Counted from the first letter of the stretch, positions 8,405 to 16,081 are shown. The stretch: DNA of 64,000 bases from PALSA-129 sp035509055 (GCA_035509055.1 DATJMA010000025.1:1-64000), one strand, 5' to 3'. Numbers and translations are program-made. Notes: generated by a model not told the origin, from the sequence alone.

Positions 8405-8691
8405 GCGTCCGCATCTACCGCCTGCTGCTGCGACTCTATCCCCGCGAGTTTCGCCTGCGGTGGGAAGGCGAAATGCTCGAGACTTTCGCGCTCCAAGTGG
8501 CTCACGGCCAACTGGACGCGTGGCGCTCCGTACTCCCCGAACTGCTGCTGGCCACGCGCCATGGGCTCGCCATTCCCGTGGTCTCGCTGGCAGGCAGCGG
8601 GGTGATCCTGTTCAGCCTGACCTGGGCCCTCGGCAACTCAATCGCGCTGTTACACCTGTTCCATCGCCTGATGGTAAAGCTCGGTGGCTGA
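8401..8691 (+). CDS. Small membrane protein resembling the N-terminal segment of ADOP permeases
   Basis: A 96-residue product. Residues 1-30 (MSVRIYRLLLRLYPREFRLRWEGEMLETF) match the N-terminal extension of acidobacterial ADOP permeases; compare LYRRLLKLYAAGFRDQYAAVMERAF in the full-length permease at 27856-30402. One or two hydrophobic segments follow (about 55-90), and the protein ends without the MacB/FtsX domains. It overlaps the PadR stop by four bases (ATGA), so translation is coupled. It is either a stable short protein or a remnant of a truncated permease gene; the reading frame is clean, which favours a stable short gene. Confidence 0.7.
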   Translation: MSVRIYRLLLRLYPREFRLRWEGEMLETFALQVAHGQLDAWRSVLPELLLATRHGLAIPVVSLAGSGVILFSLTWALGNSIALLHLFHRLMVKLGG

Positions 8692-8716
8692 AACCACCGA
8701 ATAAGGAGAGGAAAAC

Positions 8717-9073
8717 ATGAAGAAGACGCTACTCGCGCTGGTAGTGTGCGCACTCGCTGCTCTTTCGGCGGCGGCGCAAACCAGCCTGTCGGGAACCTGG
8801 CAAATCGAGTATCACGACAAGAACGGCAAAGAAGTCGATACCCCGATGATCACGTTTCTGCAAACCGGCGGCCGCCTGGAAGGAGTCTTTGGGAAGTATC
8901 ACTGGAAAGTGGAAGGAACGGTGGCCGGCGACCAGGTTCAGTTCCACTTCCATCCCCCGCAGGCTCCCGAAGTCACGGTCCGGTATCAGGGGACTTTGGA
9001 GTCGGCGAACCGCATGAGCGGAACGATGGCGAGCGAGGTGCAGTCGGGAACTTTCGTGGCTACCCGAAGATAG
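8717..9073 (+). CDS. Small secreted beta-rich protein of unknown function
   Basis: A 118-residue product with a signal peptide (MKKTLLALVVCALAALSAAAQ) and strong AAGGAGAGG at 8702-8710 before the ATG. The mature part SLSGTWQIEYHDKNGKEVDTPMITFLQTGGRLEGVFGKYHWKVEGTVAGDQVQF looks like a small lipocalin-like or single-sheet domain. Similar segments occur at the N-terminus of the acetamidase-like protein at 30844 (TGKWFATADIF...LEQQGEKLTGNFGG...LEGTIKGNAIHF). It follows PadR and the short membrane protein and is probably co-transcribed. Function unknown. Confidence 0.8.
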   Translation: MKKTLLALVVCALAALSAAAQTSLSGTWQIEYHDKNGKEVDTPMITFLQTGGRLEGVFGKYHWKVEGTVAGDQVQFHFHPPQAPEVTVRYQGTLESANRMSGTMASEVQSGTFVATRR

Positions 9074-9134
9074 CCAGCGGACTCTCGGCCCGATCGTCGC
9101 CTCACCCGGTGTCGCTCCATGGTAGATGCTCGTG

Positions 9135-9255
9135 GGAGGCAGAGTGGCGCCAATGGCAGAGCTCTGGACACTCTTAGTCGATGGATCCGGGCTCCGGCAA
9201 ATTACCCACGGGACGGCAGACTCCAGCCACAGATCGCCCGATGCGGGTCGAGTGA
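9135..9255 (+). pseudogene. Possible remnant of a PD40/TolB propeller blade
   Basis: One frame reads MAELWTLLVDGSGLRQITHGTADSSHRSPDAG across two neighbouring pieces, which recalls the PD40 repeat 'ELWTMxADGSGLRQxTHGPxDSxxPSWSPDG'. No flanking propeller, start or conserved surroundings are visible. It may be a decayed fragment or chance. Confidence 0.3.
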
Positions 9256-9294
9256 CGCCCACGGAGGCGCTGCTGCGCTCACGATCGCAGCGCT

Positions 9295-9528
9295 TCAGGC
9301 CGGCGCCTTTTCGCGGATGGAGCGGATCAGGGCATCCACGTCAGGCGCGCGTCCAGAGTCCTTTTTCGAATAGATTGCCTCGCCGTTGAGAAGAACCCGC
9401 AGTGAACCCGGAGCGCCGGCGCGCAGGCGAACCGGAATATGGAGCGCCTGCTCCAGTTTATCTCTGAGGCTCACGGCCTCAGCTTTGATGTCGGCTCAAA
9501 AGAAGCAGCGTTTGATTTCAACAGTCAT
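9295..9528 (-). CDS. SelW/Rdx-family selenoprotein candidate (in-frame UGA as Sec)
   Basis: On the minus strand an ATG at 9528 opens a 77-residue frame (counting Sec) whose only interruption is TGA at codon 11 (9498-9496). The N-terminus reads MTVEIKRCFF, then UGA, then ADIKAEAVSL, so the UGA falls at U of a CxxU redox motif. Downstream, GSLRVLLNGEAIYSKKDSGRAPDVDALI matches the Rdx (SelW/SelT/SelH) hallmark 'GxFEVxVDGxLIFSKxxxGRFPE'. It ends with TGA at 9297-9295. Rdx proteins are thioredoxin-like redox proteins with CxxC or CxxU. An alternative in-frame ATG lies at 9549; neither start has a good Shine-Dalgarno. The alternative is a Cys-to-stop pseudogene, but the SECIS-like hairpin argues against that. 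Confidence 0.72.
9464..9482 (-). promoter_or_regulatory. Bacterial SECIS-like hairpin downstream of the UGA
   Basis: Read on the minus strand, 13 nt after the UGA a perfect 7-bp stem CTGAGGC / GCCTCAG closes a 5-nt loop CGTGA. The loop starts 20 nt after the UGA and has G as its second base. This meets the published bacterial SECIS description (UGA-to-loop distance about 16-37 nt, loop of 3-14 nt, G in the first two loop positions). In bacteria the element lies inside the coding region and binds SelB. Confidence 0.65.
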
Positions 9529-9857
9529 CCTGCTTGCAAGGTAGCACATGCCCACATGTGTTCTGCGCCGGGAAGGGGAACTCTATTGGCCGGCTCTCAA
9601 ATTAGTTCCTGGATTGGGAACCGGACCTCCGTGAAACTTCCGCAGCGCGTTCGCACTCCGCTGGCGGTTTCCCGCGCTTCCCACACCGAATTGGAAACCG
9701 CCGGAGCGAGCGGCGCGATGGCGCAGTTCATGCGAACCTGCCTCGCGCTCGCCGCGCCAGCACCTGTTCAGTGCCTCCTCGGACCATAACGGCTTCGAGC
9801 GGATTTCGCATTGCGAGGACTGAGTGACCTTGGGCTGAAGTATGCCACCCTGTAAGC
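9529..9857. other. Intergenic stretch before uvrB
   Basis: No convincing gene was found. It holds a hairpin-forming repeat (9663-9702) and a short dyad GTTCC-N7-GGAAC (9605-9621), 237 bp before uvrB, of unknown meaning. It must contain the uvrB promoter and probably the promoter of the minus-strand selenoprotein candidate, but no clear boxes stand out. Confidence 0.5.
9663..9702. repeat. Inverted repeat with 10-bp arms
   Basis: GGCGGTTTCC (9663-9672) and GGAAACCGCC (9693-9702) are perfect complements around a 20-nt loop. There is no T-run, so a simple terminator is unlikely. It could be a protein site or RNA hairpin between the selenoprotein candidate and uvrB. Confidence 0.6.
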
Positions 9858-11834
9858 ATGGGATTCCGACTTGGGGTGAACTACCGCCCGCGGGGCGACC
9901 AGGAGAACGCCATCGCCGAACTCACGCGCGGCGCGCGCGACGGGGAGCAGCACCAGGTGCTGCTCGGCGTCACGGGATCGGGCAAGACGTTCACCATGGC
10001 CAAGGTCATCGAGAACTTAGGCCGGCCGGCCCTAGTGATGGCGCACAATAAGACACTGGCCGCCCAGCTTTATCACGAGTTCAAATCGTTTTTTCCCGAT
10101 AACGCCGTGGAGTACTTCGTCAGCTATTACGATTACTACCAGCCCGAAGCTTATATCCCTTCGAGCGACGTGTATATCGAAAAAGAAGCCACCATCAACG
10201 ACGAGCTCGACAAACTGCGGCTTTCGGCCACCAAGTCGCTTTTCGAACGCCGCGATTGCGTGATCGTGGCCAGCGTCAGCGCGATCTACGGCCTCGGTTC
10301 GCCGGAAGCCTATTACGGCATGCTGCTGATGCTCGAAAAGGGGCAGAAGATTTCGCGGAACGATATCATTTCAAAGCTGGTCGATATCCTCTACGACCGC
10401 AACGAGGGCGATTTCCGCCGCGGGACGTTCCGCGTGCGCGGCGATGTCATCGAAGTCCATCCCACCTACGACGACTTCGCTTACCGCATCGAGCTTTGGG
10501 GCGACGAAGTCGAAAGCCTGTCGCAGATCGATCCGCTGCTGGGGCAGGTGAAACAGACTTATCAGCGCCTGCCGATCTATCCCAAGACGCACTACGTGAT
10601 GAGCGACGAGACTAAGGAAAGCGCCATGGCGAGCATCCGCAAGGAGCTCGAGTGGTGGCACAAGGAGCTCGAAAAGCAGGGCAAGCTCATCGAAGCGCAG
10701 CGCCTGTGGCAGCGCACCATGTTCGATCTCGAGATGATGAAGGAGATCGGCTACTGCCACGGCATCGAGAACTATTCGCGCCACTTTTCAGGACGGTTGC
10801 CGGGCGAGGCGCCGCCGACTCTGCTCGACTATCTGCCGCACGATTCCATCATGTTTCTCGACGAGAGCCATCAGACCGTGCCGCAGCTCCACGGCATGTA
10901 CCACGGCGATCGCTCGCGAAAAGAAGTGCTGGTGGCGCACGGATTTCGTTTGCCCAGCGCGCTCGACAACCGCCCGCTGACCTTCGAGGAGTTCGAACAC
11001 CGCGTGAACCAGGTGGTGTATGTTTCGGCCACGCCCGGTCCGTATGAACTGACGAAGTCGGCCGGCGTTGTAGTCGAGCAGATCATCCGCCCGACCGGCC
11101 TGATCGATCCCGCGGTCGAAATCCGGCCCGTCAAGGGGCAGGTGGACGACCTGCTGGGCGAGATCCGGCGGCGCACCGACGCTAACCAGCGGGTGCTGGT
11201 CACGACGCTGACCAAGCGAATGGCGGAAGATCTGGCCGAGTACTACTCAGAGGTGGGCGTGCGCTGCCGCTATCTGCACTCGGAAGTGGATACACTGGAG
11301 CGCATCCGCATCCTGCGTGACCTGCGGCGCGGCGAGTTCGACGCGCTGATCGGCATCAACCTGCTGCGCGAAGGGCTGGACTTGCCGGAAGTGTCGCTGG
11401 TGGCCATCCTGGATGCCGACAAGGAAGGCTTCCTGCGATCGTCGGGCGCGCTGATCCAAACCATGGGCCGCGCCGCGCGCCACCTGGAAGGCAAGGCGAT
11501 CCTCTACGCCGATGTGATGACCGACAGCATGCGCCACGCGCTCGACGAAACGGCGCGCCGCCGGAAGGTGCAAATGGAATACAACGAGCGCAACGGAATT
11601 GTGCCGCAATCGATCGTGCGGCCGATCGACATGAGCCTGGTGGCAGTGGCGGAAGGCGATTATGTCACGGTGCCGATGGAGCCGGACGACGATCTGGACA
11701 AGCTAACGCCGGAAGAACGCGAGAAGTTCATCGGCGAACTTGAAGAGCGCATGCGCGAGGCGGCGCGCAAATTCGAGTTTGAGAAAGCCGCGCAGTTGAG
11801 GGACCGGGTTAAGGCGCTGAAAATCGGGGCGTGA
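9858..11834 (+). CDS. uvrB: Excinuclease ABC subunit B
   Basis: A 658-residue UvrB of normal length, the damage-verifying helicase of nucleotide excision repair that works with UvrA and UvrC in the cytoplasm. Visible motifs: GVTGSGKT Walker A (37-44), YYQPEAYIP of the beta-hairpin region, DESHQTVPQ (helicase motif II from residue 335), VSATPGPYE, GINLLREGLDLPEV and QTMGRAARH (motifs V-VI). A C-terminal UVR domain (EELEERMREAARKFEFEKAAQLRDRV) would contact UvrC. The start MGFRLGVNYRPRGDQ aligns with the family N-terminus. No obvious SOS box overlaps the promoter. Confidence 0.98.
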   Translation: MGFRLGVNYRPRGDQENAIAELTRGARDGEQHQVLLGVTGSGKTFTMAKVIENLGRPALVMAHNKTLAAQLYHEFKSFFPDNAVEYFVSYYDYYQPEAYIPSSDVYIEKEATINDELDKLRLSATKSLFERRDCVIVASVSAIYGLGSPEAYYGMLLMLEKGQKISRNDIISKLVDILYDRNEGDFRRGTFRVRGDVIEVHPTYDDFAYRIELWGDEVESLSQIDPLLGQVKQTYQRLPIYPKTHYVMSDETKESAMASIRKELEWWHKELEKQGKLIEAQRLWQRTMFDLEMMKEIGYCHGIENYSRHFSGRLPGEAPPTLLDYLPHDSIMFLDESHQTVPQLHGMYHGDRSRKEVLVAHGFRLPSALDNRPLTFEEFEHRVNQVVYVSATPGPYELTKSAGVVVEQIIRPTGLIDPAVEIRPVKGQVDDLLGEIRRRTDANQRVLVTTLTKRMAEDLAEYYSEVGVRCRYLHSEVDTLERIRILRDLRRGEFDALIGINLLREGLDLPEVSLVAILDADKEGFLRSSGALIQTMGRAARHLEGKAILYADVMTDSMRHALDETARRRKVQMEYNERNGIVPQSIVRPIDMSLVAVAEGDYVTVPMEPDDDLDKLTPEEREKFIGELEERMREAARKFEFEKAAQLRDRVKALKIGA

Positions 11835-11873
11835 CCGGCGCCGCGGCGGGAGGCACCGGAAAGGCGGCCGCAC

Positions 11874-12839
11874 TCAGGATTCGAACACCGGAAGCGCGGT
11901 CATTTCCGCGGCCGGCACCGATTCCAGCGGGAGTCCGGCCTTTTTCCACGCCGAGAGTCCGCCGCGGATCACCGAGCACAGTACGCCGCGCTCGCGCAGC
12001 AGGTGCGCCACCTGCGCGCTGGTGGCGTCGCGCCAGCAGGTGCAGTAAACGAACATCTGCTTGTCGAGCGGAAAATCGAGATCCACCTGGTTGAGCGCGT
12101 TGGGATCGAGCCGACGCGCGCCGGTTACCCGCAAAGCGCCGGGCAGGTAATAGCCGTGACTGCGGACGTCGTACACCACGGCGGTACCGGCCGACAACTC
12201 GCGCGCCGCAACGGCAGGTTCCACAAAGGGAGCATGGCGGAGCGCTCTCGCCTTCCGCATGGTCCACACGCGGCTGCCGATAAACGCCACGAGGCCGGCG
12301 CCGAGCAGCCACGCGAGAATGTGTCCGAAGGTCTCGTACCCGCGGGTGACGGTCTCCAGCGCGTCGCTGAAGAGCAGTCCCACGGCGAAGTATCCGCCGG
12401 CGTAAAGCGCGGCGCCCACGGAGTCGAGGCGCAGGAAGTGCCAGAATCGCATGTTCATGCTGCCCGCGAGCGGGGGGGCCATGGTGTTGATGCCGGGAAT
12501 AAATTTGGCAAAGAGCAGAAGCGCGCGGCCGCGGCGATAAAATGCGTCGGCGGAGCGGAGGATGCACGATTCGGGATTCAGCGAGAGCTTACAGAGGAGC
12601 GAGAGCAGCCACCACCCCGTGCGGCGGCCCATGAGGAACATCAGGCTATCGCCGGTGACGATGCTCGCCATGGCACCAGCCGCCGCTAACCAGGGGTTCA
12701 AGAGGCCGCGCGCGCTCGCCGCGCCAGCTACCAGCAGCGCCAGCGCCGCCGGAATCGGCAAGCCGAAGGTCTCCAACAGAGCGACGGCAAAGAGAATCGG
12801 ATAGCCGTGCGCCCCCACCCGTACGATCCACGTCCCCAC
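11874..12839 (-). CDS. DedA/VTT membrane protein fused to a rhodanese domain
   Basis: A 321-residue fusion. Residues 1-200 are a DedA/SNARE-associated (VTT) domain: an N-terminal ETFGLPIPAALALLVAGA, a re-entrant loop region, and FAKFIPGINTMAPPLAGS, the family G-x-N/R-P motif. Residues 205-321 form a rhodanese domain (VYDVRSHGYYLPGALRV, FVYCTCWRDATSAQVAHLL, VIRGGLSAWKKAGLPLE) with the candidate active-site Cys at 266 or 268. DedA proteins take part in lipid flipping and proton-driven processes; the rhodanese half would face the cytoplasm and may carry sulfur. It is convergent with uvrB, 39 nt away. Confidence 0.88.
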   Translation of the reverse strand: MGTWIVRVGAHGYPILFAVALLETFGLPIPAALALLVAGAASARGLLNPWLAAAGAMASIVTGDSLMFLMGRRTGWWLLSLLCKLSLNPESCILRSADAFYRRGRALLLFAKFIPGINTMAPPLAGSMNMRFWHFLRLDSVGAALYAGGYFAVGLLFSDALETVTRGYETFGHILAWLLGAGLVAFIGSRVWTMRKARALRHAPFVEPAVAARELSAGTAVVYDVRSHGYYLPGALRVTGARRLDPNALNQVDLDFPLDKQMFVYCTCWRDATSAQVAHLLRERGVLCSVIRGGLSAWKKAGLPLESVPAAEMTALPVFES

Positions 12840-12918
12840 GGCTTTTAGATGTAAATCCGCCGGTGGGGATTCCGCGCGACTTGACAGGGCCCGGCGTTAC
12901 TATCACAATGTGATGGTA

Positions 12919-13386
12919 ATGAAACGACGCCTTGTCTTTTGTCTCGCAGGCATTTTGGCCGCCGCCGGGCGGCCGCCGGCGCCCGATTTCACCCTGCCGG
13001 GAGCGGATGGCGCACCCGTACAGCTATCGCGCTACCACGGCAAAGTGGTCCTGCTGGATTTCTGGGCGACGTGGTGCCACGGCTGCAAGACGGAAATCCC
13101 GTGGTATATCGAGTTCAGCGAAAAGTACAAGGCGCAGGGGCTGGTGGTGGTCGGCGTTTCCATGGACGATGGCGGATGGAAGGTGGTCAAGCCGTTTCTC
13201 AAAGAAAAGAAAATGCACTACCCCGTGGTGATCGGCAACGACGAGTTGGGGAAGAAGTACAGGCTGGACGGGATGCCGCTCACGCTACTGATCGACCGGC
13301 GCGGAGATATTGCTTTCTCGCACGCCGGGGTGGTCGACAAGGATGAGTTCGAGCGCCGGTTGCGGGAATTGCTGGCCGCGCGGTGA
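12919..13386 (+). CDS. TlpA/ResA-like thiol-disulfide oxidoreductase
   Basis: About 155 residues from the ATG at 12919 (GTG 12910 and ATG 12913 are possible alternatives). The signal peptide (RLVFCLAGILAAAG) is followed by a thioredoxin fold: APDFTLPGADGAPVQLSRYHGKVVLLDFWATWCHGCKTEIPWY with the CHGC redox pair, VVVGVSMDD, and cis-Pro loop DGMPLTLLIDRRG. It belongs to the periplasmic TlpA/ResA group that reduces disulfides, often for cytochrome c maturation. It resembles the two tandem TlpA proteins at 56944 and 57551 (same EIPWF/Y and VSMDDxGW segments), so the three are paralogs. Confidence 0.92.
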   Translation: MKRRLVFCLAGILAAAGRPPAPDFTLPGADGAPVQLSRYHGKVVLLDFWATWCHGCKTEIPWYIEFSEKYKAQGLVVVGVSMDDGGWKVVKPFLKEKKMHYPVVIGNDELGKKYRLDGMPLTLLIDRRGDIAFSHAGVVDKDEFERRLRELLAAR

Positions 13387-13493
13387 AGAACTGAAAAAAG
13401 CTGACACGGAAGCTTGGCGCGAGGCGGCAGAGGCAACGGAGAAAGGCGCGGCCGCGGGGATTCCGCGCCGCGGGCATGCGTCGCCGGAAGAAG

Positions 13494-14054
13494 CTACTGA
13501 AACATGGAAATCCCGGCGATTCCAGAGGCTCCGGCGGCGAGGCAGCCGGCGGCGTTCGCGGCGTTGACCCCGCCGAGCGCCAGTACGGGAATGCGCACCG
13601 CGGCGGCCGCCTGGCGCAAGCGTTCGAGGCCTAATGGCTCGCCAAAGGGCGCCTTGGAGGCGGTGTAGAAGACCGGCCCGAAGACGGCGAAATCGGCGCC
13701 CTCTTCTTCGGCAGCTCGCAGATCGGCGAGCGAATGGGTAGAGACGCCGATGTGAAAATTCGCCGGCACGATGGCGCGCCACTGGCGCGGCGCGACGGAA
13801 TGCGACGGCAGGTGCACACCGTGGGCTTCACACGCCAGCGCGATATCCAGGCGCGAATTCAGCAGGATCCGTGTTCCGCGGGGATTGTCGATAGCCAGGA
13901 CGCGGCGCACGAGATGGCATAATTCGCGCGCCTCCAGATCCTTTTCACGAATCTGGATCATTTCGACACCATCCGCGAGGGCGCGCGCGATATGCGCCAG
14001 CAACTGCTCCGTGCCGCCGGCGGCGCGGCGGTCGGTAATGTAGTAGCGCAGCAT
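13494..14054 (-). CDS. thiE: Thiamine-phosphate synthase family protein (ThiE/TenI)
   Basis: A 186-residue protein starting MLRYYITDRR at 14054. ThiE joins HMP-diphosphate and thiazole phosphate to give thiamine phosphate. Family motifs: YYITDRR, VEMIQIREKDLEARELCHLV, LLNSRLDIALACEAHGVHLPS, GVSTHSLADLRAAEEEGADFAVFGPVFYTASKA, and IPVLALGGVNAANAAGCLAAGASGIAGIS. Upstream FmdE-like stop and this start overlap as TGATG, so it is translationally coupled. It is slightly shorter than typical ThiE (about 210), and TenI (a non-synthetic paralog) cannot be excluded. Confidence 0.85.
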   Translation of the reverse strand: MLRYYITDRRAAGGTEQLLAHIARALADGVEMIQIREKDLEARELCHLVRRVLAIDNPRGTRILLNSRLDIALACEAHGVHLPSHSVAPRQWRAIVPANFHIGVSTHSLADLRAAEEEGADFAVFGPVFYTASKAPFGEPLGLERLRQAAAAVRIPVLALGGVNAANAAGCLAAGASGIAGISMFQ

Positions 14055-14635
14055 CAGAGGGGCGTGTAATACCGTTCGCCCGCGCAGGCACGGCACAGCG
14101 TCTTTCCGTTGCGCACCACCTCGCGCCGGAAACTGACCGGTTCGCCGCATTGCTGGCACGAGGGGCGCGAAGCGCGGTAGCCGGGCAGATCCTCAGGGGC
14201 CAACTCCACGCGCACCCACTGGATTTCGAACAGTTCGGCGTCCGGCAACTGCCGGTAGGCGCACATCTGCTGCTGATTTTGGTTGCCGATTTCGGGAAAC
14301 AGCTCGCGCGCGCGCTGCCTGGCGCTCTCGCGCGCCAGGAGCCGCACGGCGCGGCCTTCGCGCAGGTCGCAAAAAGTCGCCGCCACTTTTCCGAAATCGC
14401 GGAACTTGAGGGCGCGCTTTCCCAGACGGCAACCGGTGACTACCGGGATGGCGTCGGTCATGCAGCGATCGATCTCGACGAATGTGACGAGGCGTTTGCG
14501 GTCCACGCCGGCGGGATCGTCGAGACCGAGCAGTTGCACGCCGTGGAGCGCCATGCGGAGGCCGAGAATCTGGCCGGCGCAGAGGTGTCCGTGGGCCTGC
14601 CCGGCCAGCTTTTCGTACTCTTCGAGAGATTTCAC
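14054..14635 (-). CDS. FmdE-family protein (formylmethanofuran dehydrogenase subunit E-like)
   Basis: A 193-residue protein. I choose GTG 14635 because it overlaps the upstream ABC stop as GTGA; an ATG at 14674 would overlap it by 43 nt. FmdE features: AGQAHGHLCAGQILGLRMAL (usual HGHxCPGQ, with Pro replaced by Ala), FVEIDRCMTDAIPVVTGCRLGKRALKFRDFGKVAATF with conserved Asp/Cys, and a C-terminal zinc-ribbon CQQCGE...CRAC. FmdE proteins occur with Mo/W enzymes and metal transport; the exact activity is unresolved. Its place after a ModBC-like pair fits a Mo/W link. Confidence 0.85.
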   Translation of the reverse strand: MKSLEEYEKLAGQAHGHLCAGQILGLRMALHGVQLLGLDDPAGVDRKRLVTFVEIDRCMTDAIPVVTGCRLGKRALKFRDFGKVAATFCDLREGRAVRLLARESARQRARELFPEIGNQNQQQMCAYRQLPDAELFEIQWVRVELAPEDLPGYRASRPSCQQCGEPVSFRREVVRNGKTLCRACAGERYYTPL

Positions 14636-15612
14636 AGGATTCGCAGGGCGCTGGGCGGAAACTCCACCAGCCAACTTTTATTATCCTTCGCCGGCGCGTA
14701 ATCGCGGTACGAAAGCGCCACCGATACCCCGCCCGCGAACTCCAAAAGCACCAATTGCGCGCGCGGAACGGTGCCAACCAGTTCCAGTGGCACGCGATTG
14801 GGCCCCGGCCCGGCATCGCCCGCGTGGGCGCGCAAATTCTCGGCGGCGACCGCAACCCACACGCGGTCGCCGCGAAAGTGGCCGGGAAAATACGGGCCGT
14901 TGAGCGAGAAATGCGCGAAATCGAGAGTGCTCGAATTGCGGCTGGGATCGAGCGCGCCGACGGTCGCCTCCAGCACATTGCCAATTCCGAGCAGGCGCGC
15001 CACTTCGACCGATTCCGGACGATCGATCACCTGCCGTGGCGTTCCGCGCTGTAGAATGCGGCCGTTTGCCAGCACCAGCATGCGGTCTGCCGCACAGCAG
15101 AGATCGAGATTGCGGCTCGCGAACAATACCGGGGCGGAGGTATTCTCGCGGATCTCGCGCAGGAGCGCCGCATCGAGCCCGACATCGTCGATGAGCAGCA
15201 ACTTCGGCTCGGTAATGAGGGCGCGGGCAAGAATCCAGCGGAGGCGCGGCGAATTGGCGTTGAGTTGGAACTTGTCGACGATCTCCGCGACGCGCCGGTG
15301 GCGTTCCAGGCGCGGGTACCGGCGGGCGGCGAACATCAGATTCTGTTTCGGAGACATGCCCGGAAAGAGCGAATCAGTTTGCGGGATGAGTGCGGCGCGG
15401 CGGCGTCCGGGCGGGAGGTGCACGGCGGCCGCGGCGTCGAAGAGAATCGCGTCATCGAGCAGAATGCGGCCGGAATCGGGGCGGACCAAGCCGGCAACGG
15501 TTTCCAACAGCAAGCTCTTTCCGGCGCCGCCGGGACCGAAAATCGCCGTGCCACCGGGTTCAATGCCGAAGTCCACATCGAGTTTGCCGAGGACGATGCG
15601 CACGCCGGTCAT
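14632..15612 (-). CDS. Degenerate ModC-like ABC ATP-binding protein
   Basis: A 326-residue protein. The start is ATG 15612, overlapping the permease stop as ATGA. Walker A is intact (GPGGAGKS, about residues 22-29) and the Q-loop reads IPQTDSLFP. However, the LSGGQ signature is replaced by NSPRLRW before ILARAL, Walker B is LLLIDD (Asp where the catalytic Glu belongs), and the switch His is lost (FASRNLDL for VTHDLxEA). Residues 230-326 resemble the ModC C-terminal TOBE/mop region (LGIGNVLEATVGA...VWVAVAAENLRAH). It is derived from a molybdate-type importer, but normal ATP hydrolysis looks impaired. Confidence 0.75.
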   Translation of the reverse strand: MTGVRIVLGKLDVDFGIEPGGTAIFGPGGAGKSLLLETVAGLVRPDSGRILLDDAILFDAAAAVHLPPGRRRAALIPQTDSLFPGMSPKQNLMFAARRYPRLERHRRVAEIVDKFQLNANSPRLRWILARALITEPKLLLIDDVGLDAALLREIRENTSAPVLFASRNLDLCCAADRMLVLANGRILQRGTPRQVIDRPESVEVARLLGIGNVLEATVGALDPSRNSSTLDFAHFSLNGPYFPGHFRGDRVWVAVAAENLRAHAGDAGPGPNRVPLELVGTVPRAQLVLLEFAGGVSVALSYRDYAPAKDNKSWLVEFPPSALRIL

Positions 15613-16070
15613 GCGCGGAGCCTCGAAATCCAAAATGCGGCGGCGAATTCCAGGGCGAGGCGCGCCAATGCCCAGGCTGCCGCCGCGGCGGCCGCGCGCC
15701 GCACGAGCGGCAATTCGACGCGCGCGAAGACCAGCGACTCGGGCACACCAAGGCTGCGGGCCGCTTTGCCGTAGGATCGATCCAGGCCGGCGAACGCGGC
15801 GCGCATTTGCCGGGTGACGAGCGGCAGAACGGCAACCACGCCCGCGGCCGACATGGCAGCGAGAGAGAGCGAGCGAGACACCAGCAGATAGATCAACAAC
15901 GGCGCCGGCAGAAGGATGGCGGCTCTGACGATGGCCGATATCGCGGGTTTCGCGGCGAACTGCCGGTTTTCGAGCATCCATGCCAACGGTACTCCGGCCA
16001 AGACTGCGCAAGCCGTGACAAGCGAGAGTGTTTCCGCGCCGAGGACAAGCCATCCGCGATCGACAGGCAT
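15609..16070 (-). CDS. Truncated ModB-like ABC permease
   Basis: A 153-residue membrane protein with about four hydrophobic helices. It follows the ModB pattern: LSLVTACAVLAGVPLAWMLENRQF (ModB LxLALxLPLGxxLAWLLAR), AAMSAAGVVAVLPLVTRQMRAAFAGLD, an EAA-like coupling segment SYGKAARSLGVPESLVFARVELPL, then ALEFAAAFWI, where ModB continues GEFGATxxFAGN. ModB is about 225 residues, so part of the middle and the last 45 or so residues are absent. It starts 11 nt after tnaA and overlaps the ATPase gene by ATGA. No ModA-type binding protein is nearby. Confidence 0.7.
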   Translation of the reverse strand: MPVDRGWLVLGAETLSLVTACAVLAGVPLAWMLENRQFAAKPAISAIVRAAILLPAPLLIYLLVSRSLSLAAMSAAGVVAVLPLVTRQMRAAFAGLDRSYGKAARSLGVPESLVFARVELPLVRRAAAAAAAWALARLALEFAAAFWISRLRA

Positions 16071-16081
16071 GAAGCCTTCAA

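Noticed and set aside
9605..9621. GTTCC-N7-GGAAC dyad 237 bp upstream of uvrB as an SOS box
   Set aside because: Spacing differs from LexA boxes I know and the distance to uvrB is large; left unassigned.
11874..11890. TTCGAATCC-like T-loop sequence (minus strand), and another near 26916
   Set aside because: Both lie inside well-supported coding sequences (end of the DedA-rhodanese gene; LolA-like fusion gene) and no acceptor/anticodon arms can be drawn. No tRNA.
12903..12913. TCACAATGTGA palindrome before the TlpA gene, resembling a CRP/FNR half-site pair
   Set aside because: Too short and too close to the start to assign; known CRP sites have a longer spacer.
13440..13480. GC-rich imperfect dyad between the TlpA gene and thiE as a terminator
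   Set aside because: Arms mismatch and there is no T-run.
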